Source: Microdochium bolleyi (Eukaryota; Ascomycota; Sordariomycetes; Xylariales; Microdochiaceae). Taken from it: a stretch of DNA of 64,000 nt. Each line of letters opens with the position of its first letter. The first letter of the stretch is position 1. Made by a program: the position numbers and the translations under genes. The DNA lies in assembly GCA_001566295.1 (NCBI GenBank), contig KQ964249.1:2046001-2110000 (forward strand), given 5' to 3'. Shown here in pieces: positions 1 to 11,772 of the stretch. A model generated the notes under the pieces. The model was given only the letters and a program-made list of their open reading frames with translations. It was not told the origin of the DNA and did no database searches.

Positions 1-326
1 CTATTGCCGGTGTTGTCCACGACGTGACCGATTTCATCAAGGAGCACCCCGGTGGCAAGGCTCTCATCAACTCCGCCATCGGCAAGGACGCCACTGCCAT
101 CTTCAACGGTGGTGTCTACCTCCACTCCAACGCTGCCCACAACCTCCTCTCTACCATGCGTGTTGGTGTGCTCCGCGGCGGTTGTGAGGTCGAGATCTGG
201 AAGCGCGCCCAGATGGAGAACAAGGACGCCACCTATGTCAACGACTCTGCTGGTCAGCGCATCTTCCGTGCTGGTGAGCAGATCACCAAGATCGTCCAGC
301 CCGTGGCCAGCGCGAACGCCGCGTAA
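1..326 (+). CDS. OLE1: Acyl-CoA delta-9 desaturase, C-terminal cytochrome b5 domain (5' truncated)
   Basis: This is the 3' end of a gene cut by the window edge. The reading frame has codons starting at position 3 and ends at TAA 324-326. The visible part of about 107 residues is a cytochrome b5-like domain. It has the heme-ligand motif HPGG near its start and the second heme histidine in the YLHSNAAH segment, and then a short polar tail. In fungal Ole1-type stearoyl-CoA desaturases this domain is fused behind the membrane desaturase domain. It supplies electrons for making palmitoleate and oleate at the ER. The desaturase histidine boxes would lie upstream of the window and are not seen. Another cytochrome b5-tailed enzyme is possible, but the sequence after the heme site looks like fungal Ole1. 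The gene is convergent with VPS17. Confidence 0.9.
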   Translation, partial: IAGVVHDVTDFIKEHPGGKALINSAIGKDATAIFNGGVYLHSNAAHNLLSTMRVGVLRGGCEVEIWKRAQMENKDATYVNDSAGQRIFRAGEQITKIVQPVASANAA

Positions 327-1746
327 ACGCCATGCCGAGCATCACGGCATCGACCCTCGGCATCCCTGTCTTTTGACGACAGACCAAGGTGTCAAGGAAG
401 CAAATTAGATTGTGGGATTATCATCACGTAAAGGTGTCTGGCGTACCTGGGACTGACATGGGACACGGAGGAGACAAATCCGGTACCCGTTTTTCTGCTT
501 TGTATTTAATCGCAAAGATTAATGACCACCACGAGAAAGCCTTTAGCGAGTAGTTTTTGACATTGAACAAAATACACTTTGAGTCTTCTCGAACGAACCA
601 CGCCCTCAAACTAATCTTGTCCCGTGTGCTCGTGACACTGGTCACGTTGATTGTACTCTTCTACCTCCAGATACGTGGTCTGTACCACGTACCCAGGATT
701 TCCAAAACCTCAACCCCCTATATCGTAAATTGAGTCCTCGAAATACCATGGTCTCACCAGCGCTACTCTAGTATTTATTCAGATCCCTGCCCATCATGTC
801 CCATCTGAACCCAGCCATCCAGGCTGGTGATCAATCATCATACAGAATATACAAAACCCATTTCGCTTAAAACCTCGGGAAATATTTGTTACTCTCTACT
901 GCTGTGAGTAGTCTATGATTATATTCGCCTTTCGTTTTTGTTTTGGGGGGTTTTCCCCCCGTTCTTGATTCGCTTTCCGAGGCTGTGCACATCATCTGTT
1001 GATATTCCAGTCCGACACTAGATAATCCCGTGTTTATTCATACCCTATTTGCAGCCAATGTGTTATCTCGAGTGCAAGCCTGTGCGTGAGTAAGTGGATG
1101 AGTGGATGGATGGGCTTATACAGGCGGGAGTGTGTGTGTGTGTGTGTGTGTGTGTGACCATCACCTCGAAATGAAATGGGAAATCGTCCATCAAGAGTTG
1201 TCACAACTGACTTGGCGACTGTGTTCATTCGCTGCCACAAGGCGTCACCATCACTCACTGCTCGTCTCACGGTGCGCCAGAGGCCTGGGGTTGCTCCTCA
1301 CTCGTGATCGTATACACTTCCCGTTGAGTTCCGACACGTAACCAGCTGGTGCCTTGCTCGATCGATCGAAGTGTAGGAAAAAGAGAGGAATAGGTCGAGA
1401 GAGGCACAACGATGGCCATACATACGCTGCAGCAGTATCGCCCAATCTGCGGACACGAGGGAGGATAGCTGTGCGGATGATTCATGGGATGATCAGGACT
1501 GGTTGTTGAAAGTGTTGCTCTGGCCGGCTGGGTAAGGTCGAAGGGACGATTATGTGTATTGTTTTCGCGTTTCTTTCTCGCAGTATATGGGAGGAAAACA
1601 AGAACGTTTGCTCGGGTCTTTTCTCTACAGCCTGTCTCCCATCATCTCCCGTGTTGAATGCGCTCCCCGAACAGTGGCTTCCAATACAGGGCAGCGCTTT
1701 CCGCACCGTACGTCCAACAACATTATCACTGCGCTCATGCAGTAGA
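327..1746. other. Convergent intergenic region OLE1 / VPS17
   Basis: About 1.4 kb between two converging genes. It should hold the 3' UTRs of both. It is AT-richer than the flanking genes and contains a (TG)13 tract. Short ORFs inside it have no recognisable protein features. Confidence 0.6.
1131..1156. repeat. (TG)13 microsatellite
   Basis: Twenty-six uninterrupted bases of alternating TG, preceded by a short imperfect GGATGAGT-type repeat. It lies in the OLE1/VPS17 intergenic region and is the longest simple dinucleotide run noticed in the window. Confidence 0.97.
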
Positions 1747-3756
1747 TCAGAAAGTGCTTGTGGCCAGACGGCTCGCCGCGTTCCGCGCGTCGACTCGATC
1801 ATCGTCCTCCTCGTCCAGGCCAGGCAGCCCTCCCCGCCCGCCGGCGCCGCTAGCACCAGCACCGCCAGCAGCACCGAAAGCTGCTGCTCCGCCAGCTCCA
1901 GATATGCCGCTCTCCTCCGCTTCGGCCCCCTCTTCGGCGCTTGGCAGCAGGCTGCTGCGGTTCAGAGCCTCCGATCGCCGCGGGGCCGCACTCCAGGCGT
2001 CGCCCTTGGGACCCTGACTTTGAACCTGGCTGGTCCGGCGAACCTGGGGGTGTGACTCGCGGCCCAGCCGGCTCAGACCGCCTGATGCGTCGATGGCGCG
2101 GATGTCTGGCCGAATGCTCTCGAGTACCGACAGCGTTCTCCTCTCGGCATCAATCTCCCGGACCACGTACTCCCTAATGCTCATGCGGAGGTCCGCAGCC
2201 GTGCGGTTGAACCACTTACGCCGCTCGTGCACGAGGTTCTGCGTAACGCGCGTCGTCTTGTGCGCAAGATCCATCTCGGCGTTCCTGGCGTCGTCAAGGG
2301 CCGTGATAGCCTCGTCGACCTTTTCGCGTCGCACGCTCGAGCTCGCTTTCAGGCGGTCGGCCGAGTTGAGCTTGCTGCGCGTGTTCTCCTGCGCCTGCAA
2401 GAATTCGCGGATCAAAAGTTGTCTGTTTGTCAGGGTCTCCTTGACAATGAAGGCGTCTTGTGAGTGGTACTGGAATGGATCGCCCATGGTGGTGGCTTCA
2501 GCGGTGGCCTGAGCGGCATGGTAATCACCGACTGTCTGAATCACCTTGCCGAGCTTGCGGAATGCATTCGCCAGACCTTGATGGGGTTCTTGGACGTTCA
2601 TGCCACCAAGCTTGACTCCGAAATCGGACTCGGCGAGTCCCAGCCCTATCGCAATAATTTCATGTTAGCCATTGACAGCTACCGGCAGGGCGTGGAATGG
2701 ACAAGTTACACACCTCTGCGGCTCTTAACGAGCTTGTCAACCTTGTGACCTGCATCCATGGAGCCCAGGTAGAAGAGCTTGACCACGGGCCGGGCTTGAG
2801 ACAGCTCCGGCGTATCGTCAGGCGGCGGGGCAAACTGCTTGAGAAGCTTCCGGCGCACTCCTGTCGCAGGCTGCTTGCGCTTGACCATGGGGCTGTATCC
2901 GAAGTCGCTCTCGACGAAGAGCACCATCTCATCATCTCGCATCAGTACCTCGTTGGAGCACACGTGGTTGAACCAGCGCTGCAAGAGAGCCTTGACACGA
3001 GTCTCATCCTCATCTGTCCCTGCGCCCGCAGAGGTCAGCGCCGGAGGCACAGCTGGCACAAACACGTCCGGATTAGCCGAAATTAGATGATCGCCGAGCT
3101 TGACAAACTCGGAGTGCATGCGGCGCACATCGCGAAATTGAGTGGTCCGGAAACTGGGGATGTTGGTCTACAATGATCATGTCAGTCCCACGACCAGCTC
3201 TCACGCACAGGTAGGCAATTGCTCCCAATAAGAGGCATTCTGTACTCACGTGTACATCGAATCTCAGGATCGGATCCTTGCGCCCAGTCCGCTCCAGACC
3301 CGTGATCTTGGCCTGCAGTTTGTACTGAGGCTGGTTGGACCTCCGTTGAGGATGCGGCTGCTCATGGCCAGAGTTCTCGCCCGAGGGTCTCTGGGCGTAG
3401 TTCTGCGGGTGTTGCTGTTGTCCTTGATACTCCTGATCCTGCTCTTGCGACGAGGCCTGAGGCTGCTGGTGCTCTGTCTCGGTCCTGGCGTCCGACTGCT
3501 CCTGCTGAGAGGACTCGGCGCTGGGGGCAAAGGAGGTGCCCGTCGTCGCCTGGGACGTGCCGGTGGACTGCGACGGGTCGAAAGGGCTGGCGCCGTGGTC
3601 GTCCTGGCCGAAACCGTTGCCAGTGGACTCTTGTGCCTCGTAGCCAAAAGAGGGGGTCTGCCGCTCAAGGTTGCGCCGGGGGGAAGCAGGCGGCGAAGAG
3701 CCCCACGGCGACGCGCCCGGGTGGTCGTCGTCGGGTATCGAGGAGCGGTAGTCCAT
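1747..3756 (-). CDS. VPS17: Vps17, SNX-BAR subunit of the retromer
   Basis: Three exons on the minus strand: 3756-3250, 3167-2714 and 2645-1747 (stop 1749-1747), giving 619 aa. Both introns have GTGNGT donors and TAG acceptors, and the joins keep frame. The first 145 or so residues are disordered and Gln/Ser-rich. A PX domain follows at about 146-275, with RFDVHTNIPSFRTTQFRDVRR spanning the first splice junction in pieces. A BAR-type coiled-coil domain lies at about 300-520, and the tail is Gly/Ala-rich and disordered. In the family, Vps17 pairs with Vps5 as the membrane-bending part of retromer, which retrieves cargo from endosome to Golgi. The gene shares an 828-bp divergent promoter interval with MEF2. 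A Vps5-type paralogue is less likely because of the long Gln-rich N-terminus and the Vps17-like PX sequence. Confidence 0.92.
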
Positions 3757-4584
3757 GTCGTGCAGAGTCCCAGTGTCGGGATGGAGCGGCCTTGTGCTGC
3801 GCTGCGGGGAAGACTGTTCGGATATGGGCTCTGGTCAAGCACGATGGCGATTGTGTCGAGACGATGCGCCTGTGGCAGGGCCGAATAGGTGCTTGGTATT
3901 GAGCCGGAATGCGTCGTTGCCGACTGCGAATCACGAGGCAGAGTCAAGCCCGTGAGGTTGGATCGACAGTTTGCGATGGGGAGATGTTGTAGCTCCCACG
4001 CTGCATGACGCACAAGGTGAGCTCCCACTTGAGCACCCGACTGCCTAAGATGCGGCTGGTGTCCGCCAGTCCCGCCGCCTGCGCCCGAGCTGCACCGAAG
4101 CATGCCCGGGCAGGCCCAAGCTCCATTGTCTGCCGCGGAAGGAGCAACGCACAGTGCCAGCCTGTATCATGCACTTACTCGTCCAGTACCAGTCTGGACT
4201 GGTCCTGCTCGTCTGGAAGACATCTTGTCATTGGTCACATGGCATTTCGAAACTTTTCCCTTGTTCTGTATGTAGTGTCCGAGTATCTCTCAGTATCTCT
4301 CGTTGTTTCGTGCCCCATTTCCATGGTGTGGTGAAGGTCAACCGAGGACAGTGCGATTGGCAGCCAAGACACTTTTTCAGTGGTCACTCAGCCAATGGAA
4401 GATCCACGACCGTTTTCGAGAGCCAACAACTCACGACAAACATCAATGACAACTTGGCTGTTGACGGAACCGGCCAAAGCCCGTTCGCGAATAATTCGTC
4501 GCCAACCGCGCGTCTGATGGGGTTTCTGCCTTGCTGGATCCAAGGTCGTTCCGAAGATCAACGTCTCAGACTTTGAAAGCCGGC
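3757..4584. promoter_or_regulatory. Divergent promoter interval VPS17 / MEF2 with CCAAT boxes
   Basis: An 828-bp shared upstream region. It contains three CCAAT-box cores: ATTGG at 4230-4234, ATTGG at 4356-4360 and CCAAT at 4392-4396. These lie about 190-355 bp before the MEF2 start. CCAAT is the core bound by the fungal HAP/CBC complex, which often controls mitochondrial genes. Binding here is inferred, not shown. Confidence 0.5.
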
Positions 4585-7119
4585 ATGAGCTTTGTATCGC
4601 TAGCCTGCAGAGCTTCGTCGAGGTCTCGGTGCTGGCCTGCCCTCTCACGATGTTCCGACATTCGTCATGCCGTAAGGCGCTATGCGGTGCCCCCACGTGA
4701 GAATCACGGTGATGCCAGCGTCCAGGACCTGCGCAACATCGGAATCATAGCCCATGTTGATGCTGGCAAGACGACAACGACAGAGCAGATGCTCTACAAC
4801 AGCGGAGCGACGAGGCATGCCGGAAGTAGGTTTCTCATGCTGTGTATGTAGTCCCTGAACATTCCCACTGATGCCAGAATCTGTGTAGATGTCGACCACG
4901 GAGACACAGTCACCGACTTTTTGCCCATGGAGAGGCAGAGAGGCATCACGATCCAGTCGGCAGCCATCACATTCCCGTGGCCGTCCAAGGATCGACTCGC
5001 TGCAGACCAGCATCCCAACATCATCAACCTCATCGACACGCCAGGCCACGTCGACTTCCGCTTCGAAGTTGAGCGGTGTATGCCCGTACTCGATGGCGCG
5101 ATATGTGTCATTGATGGTGTCGAGGGCGTTGAGGCCCACACCGAGCGAGTCTGGGCGTCAGCGAACGAATTCAAGGTCCCTCGCATCATCTTTGTCAACA
5201 AGCTTGACCGAGAAGGCGCCTCATTCAAGAAGTCCATCCAAGACATTGGGGTCAAGCTCAATGGAATGCCCCTGGTCTGCCAGATCCCCTGGTGGAGCCA
5301 AGACACCGTAAAGGGCATTGTGAATGTCATCGACGGAACGCTTGTCAGTTGGGCAGGCACCAAGGACAAGCCTGAGGATCTTCGCATTCACTCCATCGAA
5401 GGCAGTCTCAAGGACGAGTGTGATATCGCGCGGGAGAAGCTCGTTGAACTGCTCTGCGAGAAGGATGACGATCTGCTCGAGAAATGGACGGAGCTGGGCA
5501 AGGACGTACCCAGTGCAGACATCAAGCGCAGCATACGGCGCGTGATTCAGGATGGCCACGGGTCTCTGATCCCTGTGTTTGCAGGATCTAGCCTGAAGAA
5601 CATTGGCGTCGTCTCCCTTCTCGATGCTGTCAACGATTACCTGCCTTGCCCGCAGGACCGCCCAGAGCTGGAGGTGCGCATCGGCAAGGAGCAGCAGCCG
5701 CTGAGCAAAGCGCTGGCGTCAACAAGCTCAGCAAAGAAGAACGCCCCAAAGGTCGAGGCGCTCGCCTCCGTATTCAAGGTGGTCAATGATCCCGTGCGTG
5801 GCATGCTGACATTCGTCAGAGTTTACTCTGGCAACCTGCGCAAGAATACGGCCATGTGGAATACCAATCTGCAAGAGTTTGAGCGCCCGCTTAACATGCT
5901 CCAGATCGCTGGCGGCAAGACGATCGAGATCCCACACCTCAGCACGGGGTCGATTGGCGCTATCACCGGCCTGAAGTCCGCCCGTACCGGCGACACTTTA
6001 CTTACATTCAATACACCCAAAGCCCCAACTTCCCTTGTGTCTACTATACAAGTACGGCCACCCGATATCCCACCCGCGGTGGCTTTCATGTTTGTGGAGG
6101 CATACACCCCTACCGGTGCCCGGGCCCTCGAGACTGCATTGCAGAATGCCTCGCGAGAAGATCCAAGCTTGCGATGGTTGCTAGACGACAAGACGGAGCA
6201 GTACACACTCTCCGGTATGGGCACGCTGCATCTCGAGGTCGCCAGGGACCGGCTAGAGAACCACTACAAGGTGGAGGCGATATGGGGCAAGATTGCGGTC
6301 GACTACAAGGAGTGCCTCCTACAGGCCACGCCGGCAACGTCAGCGGTCTTTGATAAGGTCGTCGCTGGCAAGGCTGGCAAGGCAGGCTGCTCCGTCGTTC
6401 TTGAGCCGTTCAGCGAAGACGAGCGTGAAGGGCTACTTGCGAGCGGCTCCTGCACCGAGCGCGACGGCAACATCATCCGCACGGAGATCACCGAGAAAAC
6501 GGAAGGTGCCAGCGGCGAGGACATGGACGTCCACGCCATCAAGCAGCAACTCACAAACGGCGCCATTGCGGCACTCACCCGTGGGCCGCGGCGCAGCTCG
6601 CCAATGCATCAGTGTCTCGTGACAGTAAACTTCAACGCCGAGACAGACTACTTCGGCCCAGCGCCAGGCCACACCACGAGCGCCGCAAGCAAAGCCGTCC
6701 GCACGGCCCTCAAGGACGCACACGACAAGGCGCAAATCGGAGTGATGGAGCCCGTGATGCGCACGGCCATCACGTGCCCGGACTCCGCGGCCGAGGCGGT
6801 CCAGCACGACCTGCACTCGGCGCGCGGCGGCCACGTGCTCGAGGTGCGCGACCTGGCGGACGACTCGGCGCGGCAGGGCGGGGACGTGTTCCTGTCGGAC
6901 ATCTACGCACCGCCGGACCCGTACGAGTTCCAGACCAGCTTGCGTGAGGACAGGAGCCGGGGACGCCTGAGGATGCTGCAGATCGTCGCGAAGGTGCCGC
7001 TCGCGGAGATGCTAGACTACGATAGCGTGCTGAGGAGCAAGACAAAGGGGAGGCACACGCTGACAATGGATCTGGATACCTTTGAGAAGGTCGCTGGCGC
7101 GAGGGAGAAGAATTTGTGA
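4585..7119 (+). CDS. MEF2: Mitochondrial ribosome-releasing factor 2 (EF-G2 type GTPase)
   Basis: Two exons, 4585-4825 and 4889-7119, give 823 aa. The 63-nt intron (GTAGGT...TAG) is confirmed by phase: the junction restores the switch-I region NVDHGDTVTDF. The N-terminus is Arg/Ser-rich with no acidic residues early, as expected of a mitochondrial presequence. GTPase motifs are AHVDAGKTT (56-64), DTPGH (130-134) and NKLD (184-187). Domain II, the III/V elongation-factor folds and an EF-G type IV region follow. In the family this factor acts with the recycling factor Rrf1 to split mitochondrial ribosomes after termination. The sequence around switch I/II (VTDFLPMERQRGITIQS) fits the mEF-G2/RRF2 group rather than the translocase Mef1. 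The start chosen is the first ATG in the open frame. Confidence 0.92.
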
Positions 7120-7817
7120 GCGGGACCTGAGTTTGAGATTAGAGGTCCATCGTGTAAGAAAACAAGTCGGGGAGGTATAATATAAAGAAGAAGAAGAAGA
7201 AGGGACTAGAGCTGTAAGACTACCTGGTGTGTAACGGATATAGGGTGCATGGAGGAGAATCCAAAAGGGGGTTGATGAAAAAGAATACGACAAGTTTAGA
7301 TATGTGAGTGTACAATACAAAGCCGACCCGTTGTCATAGCAGCATCACCTCAACAGAGGGAATGGAAACCTATCAAGCGGGTTCCGTTCACCAGCCTTGT
7401 CGCCGGAGAAAGGTGAAATCCTGACTTCTGTCACTCTCTCAAACAACGCAGAGCCAAAAGGGGGCAGCATGGCCTCTCGGGGCAAATAGACGGACTCGAA
7501 AGCTGTGAAGCTGCAAATGGCCTAGACCCAACATAGAGGCACTGTCTGATCACGAGGGAGTGGTGGGTTCGGATAGTAGGTAATCCAAAAAGATGTACAA
7601 CAAGAGACTCTACGTGATCTTCAATCTCGGAACTTGTTGGCGATTACTTATCATAGCTTGCGAGTCTGCGGAGAAATTAGGGGAGAACGTGGAATTATCT
7701 TTACATTGCCACGATGCTTTGGCCTGGCTTTCTGATCAAAGACAAATGGATTTCTATGTACACGGCAGTCATTGCCTGCAAGACCGGCCAGATATATGCA
7801 GGCCCTGATGAGCAGCT
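7120..7817. other. Convergent intergenic region MEF2 / RRP8
   Basis: Nearly 700 bp holding the two 3' UTRs. It includes a short (AAG)6 run at 7185-7202 and is AT-richer than the coding flanks. No gene is seen. Confidence 0.6.
7185..7202. repeat. (AAG)6 microsatellite
   Basis: Six uninterrupted AAG units about 65 bp after the MEF2 stop codon, in the presumed 3' UTR. Confidence 0.9.
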
Positions 7818-9584
7818 TTACCGGATCTTGTACACGCAGGGCTTCAAGATGCCACCCTCGTCGACCTTACTGGACTCGCTCTCGGCATCGACAAACTTGG
7901 ACGAGACTCGGCCCATCCTCGAATCGCGGCCTCCGTTGTTTCCACCGCCGCCACCGCCGCCCCTGCCACCACCGGCGGCGGGCGGGAACGCGTTCTTGCC
8001 CACGGTCGCGGGCGCCGCCTTAATGAAGTGCATCTTGACAAACATCTTGTTACGCAGGTCGGCCTCGCCTTGTAGGACGAAGCCGCGCTTGCGAAGGGCC
8101 TCGACGAAGGCCTTGACGTCCGTCTCCTGGCGCCGGTCCTCGGCGCCGTCGACCTCGATGGCCAGGGCGGCGTCGTGGGCTCGGTCATCGTCCCCGGCCT
8201 TGCCGGCTTTCTTGCCAGCGGCGGCGGCCTTCTTGCGGTTGCCCACGCTGTGAGTCACCACGTTCCCGGGGGCCTTCTTGCCTCCGGCTGCGCCGACGTG
8301 GCCGAGACGGCTCTTGATCTCCGCCACCCACAGCTCACCCTTCCAGTGCAGGACGCGGTACGCCTCCTCAACGAAGTCGAGCCAGTTAGTACCCATGAGA
8401 GCCAGGCAGAAGATGGCCACGTTGACGCTGCCATCGGCCAGGGGCAGGTTCGCGATATCGGCCCGGGTTACATGCGGGCTGGGGGATTGTAGGTCGTAGC
8501 TCAAGATGTCGAGGCGGAGGGCCTTCTTCTTGGCCTGCAGCTCCGCGGCGAGCTTGGCATCGCCGCATCCGAGATCCGCTATTGTGCATGTGCCATTGGT
8601 GCGAGGTAACGGCTCTGAAGCGGTGGGCGCACTGCTGTTGTTATTGTTGTTGTTCCGACCGCCGGCAGCCTTGCCCTTGGGTGGCCCTTTAAGCTGACCA
8701 CGCTGCTTGATGTCCGCAAGATAGCCGTCTACTGGGTTCTCAGGCCAGACATCAACTTGCCGCCGGAAGCCTTCATGGTACTCGGTGAACATCTCCGGAG
8801 TGTCCTCGAGAAGTTGAAAAGCTTCGGCGGACGGCCGCGTGTAGAGCATCTCGTTCAAGTGACGGAAGCGCGCAGATATAAGCTTCTCTCTCATCGCCGC
8901 TTGAAGAGGAGTTAGCTTCGGGTTAGCCGGTGGTGGTGCTGGGGCCGTCTTTGCAAGCAGCTTGTTGCCATCTTGTGTTCTAGAGGATGTCTCCTTCGAA
9001 GCTTGTTGCGCTTGGCTATCAAGAGACTGCTCATGATCCCTTGCAGCCTTCTTGTTCTTCTTGGACTTCTTTCCTGCCGTTTCGACAGGTGCGTCTCGAG
9101 AGATGCCGTTGTTTTGATGTTGCGGTTGTCCTTTAGAGACGACAGCATCAGCCGCGGATTCCTGGACTTGGTCCTTGTTCTTGGACTTCTGCTTTTTGGC
9201 TTTCTTTCCATCGACTACTGCGCCAGCCTGATCGTCAATCTGAGGCGGAGAGGCGTCTGACGATTTGCCTGGCTTGTTTCCATGCTCCCTTGCTTTGGTG
9301 CTTGCTACCTGCGGCGACGTCTGACTTTGTGCGACACCAGCATTTCCGCCTGCCGATTGTGTCTTGGCCTTCTTCTTGTTCCCACCCGCTGGTTTTCCCC
9401 CGATGACGCGATCCCAGAGGTCCGCTACGTTTGAGCTCGTCACCTCAGCCTGCGGTCTCTTGCGCTTCTTCGAGGTGGTCTTCTGCTCTGGCTTTGCGGT
9501 ATCCTGTACTGGCGCGGCGGCCCCAGTGAGTGTCTCGGCCTTGAGCTTGTCGGCCGAGACGGACCAGCCCTTGACAGCAAACAT
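7818..9584 (-). CDS. RRP8: 25S rRNA adenine-N1 methyltransferase Rrp8
   Basis: A single exon of 588 aa. The first 220 residues are a Lys/Gln-rich disordered arm, typical of nucleolar proteins, with repeated KKxKK patches. The catalytic half begins with the family signature YHEGFRRQVDVWPENPVD (about 269-286). SAM motif I follows (IADLGCGDAKLA, 335-346), then the family motifs PLADGSVNVAIFCLALMGTN and EEAYRVLHWKGELWVAEIKSR. In yeast Rrp8 makes m1A645 in 25S rRNA in the nucleolus. Two low-complexity insertions stand out: an Asn run between the signature and motif I, and a Gly-rich stretch near the C-terminus. The gene is divergent from the Zn2Cys6 regulator across 2.2 kb. Confidence 0.95.
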   Translation of the reverse strand: MFAVKGWSVSADKLKAETLTGAAAPVQDTAKPEQKTTSKKRKRPQAEVTSSNVADLWDRVIGGKPAGGNKKKAKTQSAGGNAGVAQSQTSPQVASTKAREHGNKPGKSSDASPPQIDDQAGAVVDGKKAKKQKSKNKDQVQESAADAVVSKGQPQHQNNGISRDAPVETAGKKSKKNKKAARDHEQSLDSQAQQASKETSSRTQDGNKLLAKTAPAPPPANPKLTPLQAAMREKLISARFRHLNEMLYTRPSAEAFQLLEDTPEMFTEYHEGFRRQVDVWPENPVDGYLADIKQRGQLKGPPKGKAAGGRNNNNNNSSAPTASEPLPRTNGTCTIADLGCGDAKLAAELQAKKKALRLDILSYDLQSPSPHVTRADIANLPLADGSVNVAIFCLALMGTNWLDFVEEAYRVLHWKGELWVAEIKSRLGHVGAAGGKKAPGNVVTHSVGNRKKAAAAGKKAGKAGDDDRAHDAALAIEVDGAEDRRQETDVKAFVEALRKRGFVLQGEADLRNKMFVKMHFIKAAPATVGKNAFPPAAGGGRGGGGGGGNNGGRDSRMGRVSSKFVDAESESSKVDEGGILKPCVYKIR

Positions 9585-11772
9585 GATTATCTTGCCGCGT
9601 GTGGTGAGTAGTGCAGCACGCTGACGCGGCGGTCAGAGAGGGTAGGCACAGCGGGAAAGACCGTGGAGAAGTGACGGGTCAGGCTGTGTGCAATGCAGAT
9701 ACGATGCGGAAGCGGTGTGCGGAAGTCTGCCACGGAACGTAGTGAACAGGCCGTTTTTGGTGAGGAGGACGAGCAGATGTCTCGATGAATCTCGAAACTT
9801 TTTTCTGACAAGGCTAGCTCTGCGACAGGGATGTTTGGAAGGGAAGGGGCGAGCGTCAATGAAGTGCCCCCACTCTCTCTCCACTCTCCGCCCGGGAGGC
9901 TAGTCTACCTAGCCTGGCCTGGCCTGGCCGGCACCTCGAGTTTCTGCAGAAGCACAGCATCGTCAACGGCTTCATCCATTCCGTCGCCTCTGTGCGACAA
10001 GGCCGGTGCCAAGTATCTCCGGCCATCTCCGAATCGGCATGTCGGCGCCTGGCAGAGATGAAACGCTGGGTGGGTTGAGCGTGAGATGAGCCGTTACAAC
10101 GCAGCATCTGCAGCAACGTGCAGCATCATAGACGTGCCCAGTGTTCCCCGACATGTCATAACCTCTGGTCCTGGCCCACAGCTACTTGACCAGCGGAATG
10201 TCAACAAGTCACACCCAGCACAGCCGTGATCACGTTGCTGTGGCCCGCAACGACGGTATTGCACGGACCGACCATCTGCAATTCTACACTCGACCTGTGG
10301 GAGAGCACCGAAACACGCTGGCATCACCATTTCTCACATGCCAGCAACCTGTGCCATGGCAGCGACACTCGAGGTGCAACCTTCGTGAGATATCCATGGG
10401 CGGACCCTGCACCCGGGCAGCCAGAGACGCCGGTGCGGTCGATTGTCTGCCAAGGTCAACATGGCTTGCTATTGCGGTAGTACAATGCCACGGGTCGACC
10501 AGCCCAGGTCCCCTGGAGCAGCGCGTCTTCCGCCTTGTGTTTCTTCGCGGGCGGATCCCGTGCTACTGGAGACCACTGCAATGCAGCGGTCAGCGACGGC
10601 AAACAGGCTCGGCCTGGTTTGCTTCTTGTCACGATAGGGCGAGGCCCGAACAGTCTTCATGCCAGTGAAGTGCAGTCGTCCTCGCCGAGTGGGTTCTTCC
10701 TGTGCCGCGTGCGTGCGGGACCGCCACTGTAAATAGGCCTCGATACCCATCCATGGATGGCCCTTGGGTCTCTAGGCTAATGCACATCAGATGGTATGCA
10801 TAGCACCAAAGGACGAAGCACTGGAGCGGCGCCAAGCCTCGGCAACTGGTCTGCCGGAGGGCTGGAGCCTGAAGACCTCCAGGGCTTCGCTCGAAAAGTC
10901 CCCAAATCCAGGCTGTTCGGGAGGCATGATGTCCAGCATGCGGGTGGCCCTTTGTGCTCCTTGAAAACCCCAGTCCCACGTTGCAGACCCCTGGCCGACG
11001 TGCATGTATCGTGACTATGAATGTCCTCGGATGCGCCTTGGTCCCTGTGTCCGGGGTACAAGGCAACACAGAGCTCCTGGGCACTTTTGCAACGGTGGCA
11101 CAGTTGACCTGCCGGCCGTCCGGTTGATTGTGACCACGCACCTGCACAGCAAGACACGCGCAAATAAAGGTAGCGTACCTTACCTGCCTGAAGGTAGGCA
11201 CACGTTGTCCCATCGAGTCAACTTGGGAGCTTTGTGGCACACTGCGCTGCACTGCACGCATCTACAGCCGACCTGGACTTCAACTCTGTTTAGAGTTCTG
11301 ACACCCCACCACCACCACGGCAAGCACAACACACGACGTTTCCAGTCCCGAGGCCTCCCGCTCAACGTCCACGATTGGGTACGCTATCGTAGAGATCCAA
11401 CCCGCCTAGGTTCCGTGAGACTCTTGGAAGCTTCCCCTGCCACCACTCACTGCCCAGGCCTGCGGCGGTGTCCATCACCAATCGTTGACGGGGCATCTAC
11501 AACGGCGATCCGCTGTTCTCCGGTGGCCAGCCAGCGTTCGTCCCACTCTCGACCTCGGCGAGCACGCTGCTTCTGGCTAGGGCCGGAGCTCGTTCGAAGC
11601 AGCGACGCAGCAACGCAGCGACATTCGGCATCTCACGGTCAAAGCAGTGTGTCTCGGCAGCCTCTCCCTGATGCGCTGGCTGTGATTGCGTGCCTAGTCT
11701 GGGACATCACTTCACCCGACCGAGGACTTTGGCCACGCGCGGGAGCCGGGGACCACCCGCCGATGTGCAACG
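9585..11772. promoter_or_regulatory. Long divergent promoter interval RRP8 / Zn2Cys6 factor
   Basis: A 2188-bp interval, the largest divergent promoter here. RRP8, a housekeeping gene, should need only a small part, so most is probably leader and regulatory DNA of the transcription factor. Overlapping ORFs of up to about 260 codons occur on both strands but show no recognisable domain or convincing codon pattern. A CCTGG-rich tandem patch lies at about 9905-9930. Confidence 0.5.

Noticed and set aside
10629..11261. 210-codon minus-strand ORF upstream of the transcription factor
   Set aside because: The sequence shows no known motif and other frames are open in the same place.
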